Assembly: GCF_017876095.1 (NCBI RefSeq) | Contig: NZ_JAGINM010000016.1 | Coordinates: forward strand, 110,213 to 174,212 | DNA from: Azospirillum agricola | GTDB lineage: Bacteria > Pseudomonadota > Alphaproteobacteria > Azospirillales > Azospirillaceae | Direction of reading: 5' to 3' | DNA: 64,000 bases | Part shown: positions 20,739 through 30,149 of the stretch, in pieces | Position numbering within the stretch: the first letter of the stretch is position 1 | Layout of the letters: each line of letters starts with the position of its first letter | Translations under genes and position numbers: made by a program | The notes under the pieces: generated by a model | What the model was told of the DNA's origin: nothing | Seen by the model: only the letters and a program-made list of their open reading frames with translations | Databases searched by the model: none

Positions 20739-23231
20739 ATGATGGACCGTCGGGATTTCATCAAGGCCCAGGCGGTGGCCGCCGCGGCCGCGGCCGGCGG
20801 CATCGGCCTGCCGGCCATGGCCCAGACCTCGATGGTGGCCGGCGAGGATTCCTCGCTGAAATGGTCCAAGGCGCCCTGCCGCTTCTGCGGCACCGGCTGC
20901 GGCGTGATGGTGGCGACCAAGGACAACCGCGTCGTCGCCACCCACGGCGACATGCAGGCGGAGGTCAACCGCGGCCTGAACTGCGTGAAGGGCTATTTCC
21001 TCTCCAAGATCATGTACGGCCAGGACCGGCTGACCCAGCCGCTGCTGCGCATGCGCGACGGCAAGTACCACAAGGAGGGGGAGTTCCAGCCGGTCTCCTG
21101 GGATCGCGCCTTCGACGAGATGGCGGCGCAGTGGAAGCGCGTGCTGAAGGAGAAGGGCCCCGACGCGGTCGGCATGTTCGGCTCCGGCCAATGGACGATC
21201 TGGGAAGGCTACGCGGCGTCGAAGCTGATGCGCGCCGGCTTCCGCACCAACAACCTCGACCCCAACGCCCGCCACTGCATGGCGTCGGCCGCCATCGCCT
21301 TCATCCGCACCTTCGGCATGGACGAGCCGATGGGCTGCTACGACGATTTCGAGCAGGCCGACGCCTTCGTGCTGTGGGGCTCCAACATGGCGGAGATGCA
21401 CCCGATCCTGTGGACGCGCATCACCGACCGCCGGCTGGCCCACAAGCACGTCAAGGTCGCGGTGCTCTCCACCTTCGAGCACCGCAGCTTCGAGCTGGCC
21501 GACATCCCGATGATCTTCCAGCCGGGAACCGATCTGGCGATCCTGAACTACATCGCCAACCACATCATCCAGACCAACCGGGTCAACCGCGACTTCATCG
21601 ACAGGCACTGCAACTTCCGGCTCGGCCAGAAGGACATCGGCTACGGCCTGCGCCCGGAGAACGTGCTGGAGGTGCGCGCCGCCAACGCGAAGGACCCGAC
21701 CGATTCCAAGCCGATCGACTTCGACGCCTTCGCCAGGTTCGTCAGCACCTACACGCTCGACTACACGGCCGAGCTGACCAAGGTGCCGAAGGAGCGGCTG
21801 CTCGCCCTGGCCGAGCTCTACGCCGACCCGAAGACCAAGGTCATGTCGCTGTGGACCATGGGCTTCAACCAGCATGTGCGCGGCGTGTGGGTCAACCACA
21901 TGGTCTACAACATCCACCTGCTGACCGGAAAAATCTCCGAGCCGGGCAACAGCCCCTTCTCGCTGACCGGCCAGCCGTCCGCCTGCGGCACGGCGCGCGA
22001 GGTCGGCACCTTCTCGCACCGGCTGCCCGCCGACATGCAGGTCGCCAACCCGACCCACCGCGCCCACACGGAGACGGCGTGGAAGCTGCCCAAGGACCTG
22101 CTGCCCGCCAAGGTCGGCTACCACGCCGTCCAGCAGGACCGCATGCTGAAGGACGGGAAGCTCAACGCCTATTGGGTGATGGTCAACAACAACCTCCAGG
22201 CCGCGCCCAACAGCGGCAACGAGACCTACCCCGGCTACCGCAACCCGGAGAATTTCATCGTCGTCTCCGACGCCTACCCGACGGTGACGGCATCGGCCGC
22301 CGACCTGATCCTGCCCGCCGCCATGTGGGTGGAGAAGGAGGGCGCCTACGGCAACGCCGAGCGCCGCACCCATTTCTGGCACCAGCTCGTCACCGCGCCG
22401 GGCGAGGCGCGCTCCGACCTCTGGCAGCTCATGGAGTTCTCCAAGCGCTTCACCACCGACGAGGTGTGGCCGAAGGAGACGCTGGACGCCAACCCGGACT
22501 ACCGGGGCAAGACGCTGTTCGACGTGCTGTTCCGCAACGGGCAGGTCGACCGCTTCCCGCTGTCGGAGATGGATCCGGAGTACGACAACGCCGAATCCAA
22601 GGCCTTCGGCTTCTACGTCCAGAAGGGGCTGTTCGAGGAGTACGCCGGGTTCGGCCGGGGCCACGGCCACGATCTGGCGCCGTTCGACACCTACCACCAG
22701 GTGCGCGGCCTGCGCTGGCCGGTGGTCGACGGCAAGGAGACGCGCTGGCGCTACCGCGAGGGGCTCGACCCCTTCGTCAAGCCGGGCGAGGGCGTGAAGT
22801 TCTACGGCAACCCCGACGGCAAGGCGAACCTCTTCGCCTTCCCCTACGAGCCGCCGGCCGAGGAGCCCGACCGCGAGTTCGACCTGTGGCTGGTGACGGG
22901 GCGCGTGCTGGAACACTGGCACTCCGGCTCGATGACCATGCGGGTGCCGGAGCTGTACCGGGCGATGCCGATGGCGATGGTCTTCATGCACCCCGACGAC
23001 GCCCGCGAGCGCGGATTGCGGCGCGGGTCGGAGGTGACGGTGATGTCGCGGCGCGGCGAAATGCGGACGCGGGTGGAGACGCGCGGACGCAACAAGCCGC
23101 CGCGCGGCGTGGTCTTCGTGCCCTGGTTCGATTCGGCCCGCCTGATCAACAAGTGCACGCTCGACGCCACCGACCCGATCAGCAAGCAGAGCGATTTCAA
23201 GAAATGCGCCGTCAAGGTCGTCGCGGTCTGA
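20739..23231 (+). CDS. napA: NapA, catalytic subunit of periplasmic nitrate reductase
   Basis: 830 aa from ATG 20739 behind AGAGGGG. A twin-arginine signal (DRRDFIKAQA) ends near AMAQT. The 4Fe-4S ligands are Cys47, Cys50, Cys54 and Cys82; the molybdenum ligand Cys is about residue 180 (NARHCMASAA). Length and motifs are normal for NapA, a bis-MGD enzyme reducing nitrate to nitrite in the periplasm. The C-terminal MopB-binding segment with GRVLEHWHSG is intact. No nitrite reductase genes are seen in the window. Confidence 0.97.
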   Translation: MMDRRDFIKAQAVAAAAAAGGIGLPAMAQTSMVAGEDSSLKWSKAPCRFCGTGCGVMVATKDNRVVATHGDMQAEVNRGLNCVKGYFLSKIMYGQDRLTQPLLRMRDGKYHKEGEFQPVSWDRAFDEMAAQWKRVLKEKGPDAVGMFGSGQWTIWEGYAASKLMRAGFRTNNLDPNARHCMASAAIAFIRTFGMDEPMGCYDDFEQADAFVLWGSNMAEMHPILWTRITDRRLAHKHVKVAVLSTFEHRSFELADIPMIFQPGTDLAILNYIANHIIQTNRVNRDFIDRHCNFRLGQKDIGYGLRPENVLEVRAANAKDPTDSKPIDFDAFARFVSTYTLDYTAELTKVPKERLLALAELYADPKTKVMSLWTMGFNQHVRGVWVNHMVYNIHLLTGKISEPGNSPFSLTGQPSACGTAREVGTFSHRLPADMQVANPTHRAHTETAWKLPKDLLPAKVGYHAVQQDRMLKDGKLNAYWVMVNNNLQAAPNSGNETYPGYRNPENFIVVSDAYPTVTASAADLILPAAMWVEKEGAYGNAERRTHFWHQLVTAPGEARSDLWQLMEFSKRFTTDEVWPKETLDANPDYRGKTLFDVLFRNGQVDRFPLSEMDPEYDNAESKAFGFYVQKGLFEEYAGFGRGHGHDLAPFDTYHQVRGLRWPVVDGKETRWRYREGLDPFVKPGEGVKFYGNPDGKANLFAFPYEPPAEEPDREFDLWLVTGRVLEHWHSGSMTMRVPELYRAMPMAMVFMHPDDARERGLRRGSEVTVMSRRGEMRTRVETRGRNKPPRGVVFVPWFDSARLINKCTLDATDPISKQSDFKKCAVKVVAV

Positions 23232-23246
23232 GGGAGGAGATGTGCC

Positions 23247-23744
23247 ATGCGTCCCAGCCACCTCGCGGCGCTTGCCGTGCTTCCCTTCCTCGTCCCCGCC
23301 ATGCTGTCGGCGCAGAGCGGCGGCCTCGACGCGCAGCCCAAGCGCCTGGACGATCCCTGGCGTCCGCCGGTGAACTTCGTCGACCAGAACCCGGCGCCGC
23401 CGATCCCGGCCGACGTCACCGATGACCGCCGCGTCGCCCGAAACTACCCCGAACAGCCGCCGGTGATCCCGCACAACGTGCGCGACTACCAGATCACGCT
23501 GAACAACAACCAGTGCCTGACCTGCCACAGCCGGCGCTTCACCGAGGCGTCGCAGGCGCCGATGATCAGCATCACCCACTACGTCGACCGCGAGGGCCAG
23601 ACGCTGGGCGGCGTCGCGCCGCGCCGCTACTTCTGCATGCAGTGCCATGTGCCGCAGACGGTGGCGCAGCCGATCGTGCCGAACGGGTTCAAGGACATCG
23701 ACGCCTTGCTCAGCCGGCCGTCCGACGGGGGGGACCGGCGATGA
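23247..23744 (+). CDS. napB: NapB, diheme cytochrome subunit
   Basis: 165 aa with a signal peptide (LAALAVLPFLVPAMLSA) and two heme motifs, CLTCH and CMQCH, plus conserved histidines in ITHYVDREG. NapB passes electrons from NapC to NapA in the periplasm. The gene starts 15 bases after napA and its stop overlaps the napC start (ATGA). Confidence 0.96.
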   Translation: MRPSHLAALAVLPFLVPAMLSAQSGGLDAQPKRLDDPWRPPVNFVDQNPAPPIPADVTDDRRVARNYPEQPPVIPHNVRDYQITLNNNQCLTCHSRRFTEASQAPMISITHYVDREGQTLGGVAPRRYFCMQCHVPQTVAQPIVPNGFKDIDALLSRPSDGGDRR

Positions 23745-24367
23745 GGGGGCGGCTGACGGCCCTCCTGCTGGACGTCTGGCGCACCATCTCCAGCCCAAGC
23801 CGCTATCTCAGCCTCGGCTTCCTGACGCTGGGCGGCTTCGTCGCCGGGGTCATGTTCTGGGGCGGCTTCAACACCGCCCTGGAGGTGACCAACACCGAAG
23901 CCTTCTGCACGAGCTGCCACGAGATGCGCGACAACGTGTACGAGGAGATGAAGCAGACCATCCACTTCACCAACCGCTCGGGCGTGCGGGCGACCTGCCC
24001 GGACTGCCATGTCCCGCACAACTGGACCGACAAGATCGCCCGCAAGATGCAGGCCTCGAAGGAGGTCTGGGGCAAGATCTTCGGCACCATCGACACCCGC
24101 GACAAGTTCGTCGCCATGCGCCGCGAACTTGCCGAGCACGAGTGGGCACGGCTGAAGGCGAACAACTCGCTGGAATGCCGCAACTGCCACACCGCCGACT
24201 CGATGGACATCACCAAGCAGGGCGCGCGGGCGGCGCGCATCCACCAGGAGTATCTGTTCACCGGCCAGCGCACCTGCATCGACTGCCACAAGGGCATCGC
24301 CCACCGGCTGCCCGACATGAACGGCGTGCCGCCGGGCTGGAGCGAGGCCGCCAGCACGCCGCGCTGA
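23741..24367 (+). CDS. napC: NapC, membrane tetraheme quinol dehydrogenase
   Basis: 208 aa. One N-terminal membrane anchor (LSLGFLTLGGFVAGVMFWGG) precedes a periplasmic domain with four heme motifs: CTSCH, CPDCH, CRNCH and CIDCH. NapC oxidises quinol and reduces NapB. It ends the napEFDABC operon; napG and napH are absent, as is usual in alphaproteobacteria. Confidence 0.96.
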   Translation: MRGRLTALLLDVWRTISSPSRYLSLGFLTLGGFVAGVMFWGGFNTALEVTNTEAFCTSCHEMRDNVYEEMKQTIHFTNRSGVRATCPDCHVPHNWTDKIARKMQASKEVWGKIFGTIDTRDKFVAMRRELAEHEWARLKANNSLECRNCHTADSMDITKQGARAARIHQEYLFTGQRTCIDCHKGIAHRLPDMNGVPPGWSEAASTPR

Positions 24368-24492
24368 CCGGCGGGAGACAGGCGGAGACGCGCCATGATA
24401 CGGCGGCGCGTCCCTCGCCCGCCCCTCCCAATCCGCACAAGCTCGAACAGATCGTTCGGCATACTGTCCGTCACGCCACCTTGTGCAGCAAC

Positions 24493-24526
24493 CTACTTTT
24501 CAGTAACGTGCATTCCCGCAAAGTAG
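24493..24526. promoter_or_regulatory. Inverted repeat upstream of the BKACE gene
   Basis: CTACTTT at 24493-24499 is the exact reverse complement of AAAGTAG at 24520-24526. It lies about 90 bases before the BKACE start in a 250-base gap after napC and may be an operator; the binding protein is unknown. Confidence 0.4.
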
Positions 24527-24617
24527 ACAAGCAGGCCGGCCGTCCCGGCGGCGAAAACGCCCCGCCGCGAACAAGCCGCCCAACGGACAGCGGCCGGGAA
24601 GCCTGGAGGGAACATCC

Positions 24618-25550
24618 ATGAAGCGCGCCGACAAGGTCATCATCACCTGCGCCGTGACCGGCTCCATCCACACGCCGACGATGTCGCCGCATCTGCCGAT
24701 CACCCCGGACCAGATCGTGCAGGACGCGGTGGCGGCGGCCGAAGCCGGCGCCGCCATGATCCATCTCCACGCCCGCGATCCCGACACCGGCAAGCCGTCC
24801 CCGTCGCCGGAGCTGTTCGCCCAATTCCTGCCGCGCATCAAGCAGCGGAGCGCCGCCATCCTGAACATCACCACCGGCGGCGGGCTGGGCATGACGCTGG
24901 ACGAGCGGCTGGCGGCGGCCAAATGGGCGCAGCCGGAGGTCGCCTCGATGAACATGGGCTCGATGAACTTCAACATTTCCGGCGCCGCCGCGAAGATCGG
25001 ACAGTTCCAGCACGACTGGGAGAGGCCCTATCTGGAATCGACGACCGACTTCATCCTGTCCAACACCTTCGCCCAGATCGAGCGGGGGATGCGGGAACTG
25101 GGCGACGCCGGCACGCGGTTCGAGTTCGAGTGCTACGACGTCGGCCACCTCTACACTCTGGCGCATTTCGCCGACCGGGGCATCGTCAAGCCGCCCTTCT
25201 TCACCCAGTGCATCTTCGGCATCCTCGGCGGCATCGGCGCCGATCCGGAGAACCTGATGCACATGAAGGCGACCGCCGACCGGCTGTTCGGCCAGGATTA
25301 CTACCTGTCGGTGCTGGCGGCCGGCCGCCACCAGATGTCCTTCGTGACGCTGGGCGCGATCCTCGGCGGCAACGTCCGGGTCGGGCTGGAGGACAGCCTC
25401 TACGCCGGCAAGGGCAGGCTGGCGACGTCGAGCGCCGAGCAGGTCGCCAAGATCCGCCGCATCCTGGAGGAGCTGAGCCTGGACATCGCGACGCCGGAGG
25501 AGGCACGCGCCATGCTCCAGACCAAGGGCGGCGACAACGTGGCGTTCTGA
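24618..25550 (+). CDS. BKACE-family beta-keto acid cleavage enzyme (DUF849)
   Basis: 310 aa, the usual length. The zinc-binding HLHAR (His49, His51) at the end of the second strand, the NITTGGG loop and the MNMGSMNF strand are family signatures. BKACE enzymes cleave beta-keto acids with acetyl-CoA, giving acetoacetate and a CoA ester; known substrates include 3-keto-5-aminohexanoate and dehydrocarnitine. The substrate here cannot be read from the sequence. The next gene encodes a solute-binding protein, suggesting that the substrate or a precursor is taken up. Confidence 0.9.
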   Translation: MKRADKVIITCAVTGSIHTPTMSPHLPITPDQIVQDAVAAAEAGAAMIHLHARDPDTGKPSPSPELFAQFLPRIKQRSAAILNITTGGGLGMTLDERLAAAKWAQPEVASMNMGSMNFNISGAAAKIGQFQHDWERPYLESTTDFILSNTFAQIERGMRELGDAGTRFEFECYDVGHLYTLAHFADRGIVKPPFFTQCIFGILGGIGADPENLMHMKATADRLFGQDYYLSVLAAGRHQMSFVTLGAILGGNVRVGLEDSLYAGKGRLATSSAEQVAKIRRILEELSLDIATPEEARAMLQTKGGDNVAF

Positions 25551-25618
25551 CCGGACAGCGATAAACGACAAGCCGGCGAACGACAGCAACGAACGACAAA
25601 ACAAAGGGAGGATTGCGC

Positions 25619-26824
25619 ATGACGCGGTGGATTCTGGCGGCTGGCGTGAGCGCGCTGGCCCTGGTGGCGGGAGCGGCACAGGCCGAGATCTCCGACGGCA
25701 AGGTGAGGATCGCCGTGCTGAACGACATGACCGGCCCCTACGCCGATCCCACCGGCATGGGCTCGGTCGAGGCGGTGCGGATGGCGGTGGAGGAGATGGG
25801 CGGCAAGGTCGCTGGCAAGCCGGTCGAGATCATCTTCGCCGACCACCAGAACAAGCCCGACATCGGCGCGGCGCTGGTCACCAAATGGATCGACACCGAG
25901 CAGGTCGACGTGATCGTCGACGTGCCGACCTCCTCGGTGGCGCTGGCGGTGCAGGAGATCACCAAGCAGAAGAACCGCGTCTTCCTGATCTCCGGCGGCG
26001 GTGCCGCGCAACTCACCGGAACCGCCTGTTCGCCGACCACCGCGCATTGGACCTACGACACCTACGCGCTCGCGCAGGGCATGGGGACGGCGGGCGTCAA
26101 GCAGCTGGGCGACACCTGGTACTTCATGACCGTCGACTACGCCTTCGGCCACGCCCTGGAAAAGGACGTGTCGGAGGTGCTGAAGGCCAACGCCGGCACG
26201 GTGGTGGGAGCGGTGCGGCATCCGCTGAACACCGCCGACTTCTCCTCCTTCCTGCTCCAGGCGCAGGGGTCGAAGGCCAAGGTCATCGCGCTGGCCAACG
26301 CCGGGGCCGACACCGCCAACTCGATCAAGCAGGCGCAGGAGTTCGGGATCCCCCAGGGTGGCCAGACCCTGGCGAGCCTGCTGATGTTCCCGACCGACAT
26401 CCATTCGCTGGGGCTGCCGGCCGCCCAGGGGCTGGTGCTGATGGACGGCTGGAATCCCGAGCGCGACGACGACAGCCGGGCCTTCGCCAAGGCCTACACG
26501 GCGCGGACCGGCCGGATGCCCAGCATGATCCAGACCGGCAACTACTCGGCCGTCCGCCACTACCTGAAGGCCATCGAGGCGACCGGCAGCGACGAGGCCA
26601 AGACGGTGATGGCGAAGATGCGCGAGACGCCGGTCAACGACGCCTTCGCCAAGGGCGGCACGCTGCGCGCCGATGGCCGCATGGTGCACGACATGTACCT
26701 GATGCAGGTGAAGTCCCCGGCCGAATCCAAGGGGCCGTGGGACTACACCAAGGTGCTGAGCACCATCCCGGGCAACCAGGCCTACCGCCCGCTCGACAAG
26801 GGCGGCTGCCCCCTGGTCAAGTAG
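25619..26824 (+). CDS. Branched-chain-type ABC transporter substrate-binding protein
   Basis: 401 aa from ATG 25619, placed by a GGGAGG ribosome site (a TTG at 25613 is less likely). A signal peptide (ILAAGVSALALVAGAAQA) is followed by the LivK-like start KVRIAVLNDMTGPYAD and the VDVIVDVPTSSVALAV strand. It is a periplasmic binding protein. No permease genes accompany it, so it may work with a transporter elsewhere. Probably co-transcribed with the BKACE gene and convergent with the molybdenum-enzyme operon. Confidence 0.9.
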   Translation: MTRWILAAGVSALALVAGAAQAEISDGKVRIAVLNDMTGPYADPTGMGSVEAVRMAVEEMGGKVAGKPVEIIFADHQNKPDIGAALVTKWIDTEQVDVIVDVPTSSVALAVQEITKQKNRVFLISGGGAAQLTGTACSPTTAHWTYDTYALAQGMGTAGVKQLGDTWYFMTVDYAFGHALEKDVSEVLKANAGTVVGAVRHPLNTADFSSFLLQAQGSKAKVIALANAGADTANSIKQAQEFGIPQGGQTLASLLMFPTDIHSLGLPAAQGLVLMDGWNPERDDDSRAFAKAYTARTGRMPSMIQTGNYSAVRHYLKAIEATGSDEAKTVMAKMRETPVNDAFAKGGTLRADGRMVHDMYLMQVKSPAESKGPWDYTKVLSTIPGNQAYRPLDKGGCPLVK

Positions 26825-26850
26825 CCCCCCTCCACGTCAGGGCATCCGCG

Positions 26851-29160
26851 TCACAGCAGTTTGTCGAGGGTGATCGGCAGTTCGCGGACGCGGATGCCGG
26901 TCGCGTTGTGGACGGCGTTGGCCACGGCGGCGCCGACGCCGGTGATGCCGATCTCGCCGATGCCATGCAGCCCCAGCGGGCTGTGCGGATCCGGGATGTC
27001 GTTCCAGATCACGTCGATCTCCGGAACGTCGAGATGGACCGGCACATGATAGTCGGCGAGCGACGGATTCATGATGCGGCCGGTCCGCTCGTCGAACAGC
27101 GTCTCCTCGGTGAGCGCCAGCCCGAGCCCCATGATGATGCCGCCGCGGAACTGGCTGGCCGCCGTCTTGGGATTGAGGATCCGGCCGGTGTTGAAGGAGC
27201 CGACCCAGCGCGTCACCCGCGTCTCGCCGGTCACGGCGTTGACCCGCAGCTCGCAGAACTGCGCTCCGTAGGAATGCATCGAATAGGCCTGCGTCTCGGC
27301 CGGCGGCGGGGCCGCCGCCTCGGCCACCAGTTCGTCTTGACCGGCGCGCCGCAGGATCGAGGCGTAGCTCTCGCAACGCCGCGGGTCGTCGCGGTAACAG
27401 AGCCCGCCGTCACGGGCCTCCACCTCGGCGGGTTTCAGGCCGGCCAGCGGCGAATCGTTGCCGGCCAGCCGGAGCAGCTGTTCGACCAGCACCGCCTGGG
27501 CCGCGGCGACGGCGGCGGCGATCGAGGCGCTCTGCGACGAGCCGCCGGCCAGCGTCCCGCGCGGCAGCGCGCTGTCGCCATACTCGAAGGTGACGCGCTC
27601 GACCGGCAGGCCGAGCCGCTCGGCCGCCTGCTGCGCCTGGACGGTCGCCGTCCCCATCCCCATCTCGTGCGCCGCCATCTGGACGACGGCGTGGCCGTCC
27701 GCCCTCAGGCGGATGCGCGCCTCGCCGCCCGGCATCCGGTAATAGGGGTAGGTGGCGGTCGCCACCCCCTGCCCGATCAGCCAGTCGCCGTCGCGCCGCG
27801 CGCGCGGGGTCGGGTTGCGCCGGTCCCAGCCGAAGCGTTCGGCGCCGCGCCGGTAGGCCTCCACCAGATGCCGCGACGAGAAGGCGAGGCCGGAGGTCGG
27901 GTCCCGCTCCGGTTCCAGCCGGCGGCGCAGCTCGACCGGGTCGAGCCCCATCGTCTCCGCCAGCTCGTCGATCGCCGATTCCAGCGCGAAGGTTCCGATC
28001 GATTCACCCGGTGCCCGCATGAAGGTGTTGGCGACCATGTCCAACTCGACCGCCGACTGGGTGATCAGGAAGGAGTCGGCGGCGTAGAGGTGGCGGGCCG
28101 GAAAGCTGAACTGCTCCGGGCACTGGTTGTGGCTGGTGATGCCGGTGACGCCCGAGTGGATCAGCCCGGCGAGCGTGCCGTCCGCCTTGGCGCCGAGCGC
28201 GACGCGCTGTTCGGTCAAGGTCCGGCCGCCGGTGGCGCGGAACACGCCCTCGCGCGACAGCGCCAGGCGGACCGGACGGTTCACCATCCGGGCCGCCGCC
28301 GCGGCGAGGACATGGTGGTTCCACACCGCCTTGTTGCCGAAGCCGCCGCCGACAAAGGGCGACAGGACACGGACCTGCTCCTCGGCGATGCCGAACACCG
28401 CCGCCATCGTTGAACGGGTCAGATGCACCATCTGGGTCGCGTCGTGGATGGTGAGCGAGTCCCCCTCCCAGGCGACGGTGACGGCGTGCGGCTCGATGGC
28501 GCAATGGTTGTGGCGCGGCGTGCGGTAGATCCGGTCGACGCGGAAGGCCGCCCCGGCGACAGCCGCCTCGGCGTCGCCGACCTTGATGGTCGTCGGCTCG
28601 CCCAGGATGTCGCCCGGCGGCGCGGCGTGCGGCTTGGCCGCGTCGAAGGAGAGGGCCGCCGCCTCGGCTTCGTAATCGATGCGGATCAGCGAGGCGGCGT
28701 GCTCCGCCTGTTCCTGCGTCGCCGCCACCACCAGGGCGACCGGCTCGCCGTTCCAGCGGATCGTCGCGTCCTGCATCACCGGCAGGCTGCTGGCCGCCGC
28801 GCCGCGCGGGTCGGCCATCATCAGCGGGGGCGGCGAGAGTCGCGGCGCGTTGCGGTGGGTCATCACCAGCAGGACGCCGGGCGCCGCCTCGGCCGCGGCG
28901 GTGTCCAGCACGGCGATGCGGCCGCGCGCGACGGCGCTGTAGCGCAACGCCGCGTACACGAGGCCGTCGAGCGGCACCTCGGCGGCGAAGCGCGCCTTGC
29001 CGGCCACCTTGAGCGGGCCGTCGACCCGCGACAGCGGCGTGCCGATCACGCGGCGCGCGTCGATCAGGGGATCGGGCGGCGCTTCGGACGGCAAGGCTCC
29101 GGGCAGCGCCTCGGGCACCAGACGGCGGACCGCGTCGATGGCATCGCGAATGAGGCTCAT
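26851..29160 (-). CDS. Molybdenum-binding subunit of a xanthine dehydrogenase-family aldehyde oxidoreductase
   Basis: 769 aa. The molybdenum-cofactor domains show VGGGFGNKAVWNHH, MRAPGES, AHEMGMGTATVQAQ, and the active-site glutamate region HGIGEIGITGVGAAVANAV. It resembles PaoC of the periplasmic aldehyde oxidase, but its substrate is not evident. The ATG overlaps the upstream FAD-subunit stop (ATGA). It is the last gene of a three-gene operon; no XdhC/PaoD-type maturation gene is adjacent. Confidence 0.92.
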   Translation of the reverse strand: MSLIRDAIDAVRRLVPEALPGALPSEAPPDPLIDARRVIGTPLSRVDGPLKVAGKARFAAEVPLDGLVYAALRYSAVARGRIAVLDTAAAEAAPGVLLVMTHRNAPRLSPPPLMMADPRGAAASSLPVMQDATIRWNGEPVALVVAATQEQAEHAASLIRIDYEAEAAALSFDAAKPHAAPPGDILGEPTTIKVGDAEAAVAGAAFRVDRIYRTPRHNHCAIEPHAVTVAWEGDSLTIHDATQMVHLTRSTMAAVFGIAEEQVRVLSPFVGGGFGNKAVWNHHVLAAAAARMVNRPVRLALSREGVFRATGGRTLTEQRVALGAKADGTLAGLIHSGVTGITSHNQCPEQFSFPARHLYAADSFLITQSAVELDMVANTFMRAPGESIGTFALESAIDELAETMGLDPVELRRRLEPERDPTSGLAFSSRHLVEAYRRGAERFGWDRRNPTPRARRDGDWLIGQGVATATYPYYRMPGGEARIRLRADGHAVVQMAAHEMGMGTATVQAQQAAERLGLPVERVTFEYGDSALPRGTLAGGSSQSASIAAAVAAAQAVLVEQLLRLAGNDSPLAGLKPAEVEARDGGLCYRDDPRRCESYASILRRAGQDELVAEAAAPPPAETQAYSMHSYGAQFCELRVNAVTGETRVTRWVGSFNTGRILNPKTAASQFRGGIIMGLGLALTEETLFDERTGRIMNPSLADYHVPVHLDVPEIDVIWNDIPDPHSPLGLHGIGEIGITGVGAAVANAVHNATGIRVRELPITLDKLL

Positions 29161-30149
29161 GACCGCTCTCCCCGGACCAAGCCCGCGAGGGTGGCGACGA
29201 TGGTCCGTTTGGCCAGTTCGATCTTGAAGGCGTTGCCGGGCAGCCCGACGGCGTCCATCAGTTCGGCCTCGGCCGCCGCGCGGAAGCTGGCTTCGGTCGC
29301 CGGAGCGCCGTGCAGGGCGGCTTCGGCCTTCGCCGCCCGCCAGGGCTTGTGCGCCACGCCGCCCAGCGCCAGCCGGACGGTGCCGACCGTGCCGTCGGCG
29401 GCGACGTCGAGCGCCGCCGCGACCGAGACGAGCGCGAAGGCGTAGCTGGACCGGTCGCGCACCTTGCGGTAGGTCGAGCGCGCGGCGGCGGACAGCGGCG
29501 GCAGTTCCACCGCCGTGATCAGCTCGTCGGCGGCCAGCGCGGTCTCGATGTCGGGCCGGTCGCCCGGCAGGCGGTGGAAATCGATGAAGCGCAGGGTCCG
29601 CCCGCCCGTCGGGCCCTCGACATGGACGACGGCGTCGAGGGCCGCCAGCGCCACGCACAGGTCGGACGGGTGGGTGGCGACGCAGGCCGGCGACGCGCCG
29701 AGAATGGCGTGCATGCGGTTGAAGCCGCCGACCGCGTCGCAGCCGGCGCCGGGGACACGCTTGTTGCAGCGCGCCGCGTCGTCGTAGAAGTAGCAGCAGC
29801 GCGTGCGCTGCATGATGTTCCCGCCGACCGTCGCCATGTTGCGGATCTGAGCGGAGGCGCCGGCCAGAATGGCGCGGGCCAGCATTGGAAAGCGTTTGCG
29901 CACAGCGGGGTCGGCGGCGACGGCGGTGTTCCGCGCGGCCGCCCCGATCAGGATGCCGCCATCCGCCAGCACCTCGATCCGCCGGGACAGGCCGGTGACG
30001 TCGACCAGCGAGTCCGGGGTTTCGATCGTCTCGCGCATCAGGTCGACGAGGTTGGTCCCGCCGCCGAGGAACTTGGTGTTCGGACGCGCGCCGGCAAGAC
30101 GGACCGCCTCCGCCGGGTCGGCGGCGCGGGCGTAGTCGAACGGGTTCAT
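29157..30149 (-). CDS. FAD-binding subunit with extra 4Fe-4S site (PaoB-like)
   Basis: 330 aa. FAD-binding motifs KFLGGGTNLVDLM and NMATVGGNIMQRTRC are clear. The cysteine set RCCYFYDDAARCNKR...GC after the second FAD motif matches the additional 4Fe-4S cluster of PaoB and of 4-hydroxybenzoyl-CoA reductase-type subunits. It would pass electrons between the molybdenum and 2Fe-2S subunits. ATGA overlaps at both ends couple it to its partners. Confidence 0.92.
   Translation of the reverse strand: MNPFDYARAADPAEAVRLAGARPNTKFLGGGTNLVDLMRETIETPDSLVDVTGLSRRIEVLADGGILIGAAARNTAVAADPAVRKRFPMLARAILAGASAQIRNMATVGGNIMQRTRCCYFYDDAARCNKRVPGAGCDAVGGFNRMHAILGASPACVATHPSDLCVALAALDAVVHVEGPTGGRTLRFIDFHRLPGDRPDIETALAADELITAVELPPLSAAARSTYRKVRDRSSYAFALVSVAAALDVAADGTVGTVRLALGGVAHKPWRAAKAEAALHGAPATEASFRAAAEAELMDAVGLPGNAFKIELAKRTIVATLAGLVRGERS

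Noticed and set aside
20544..23798. A 1084-codon minus-strand open frame
   Set aside because: Antisense to napA and napB, with no recognisable domain and His/Arg/Val-biased composition.
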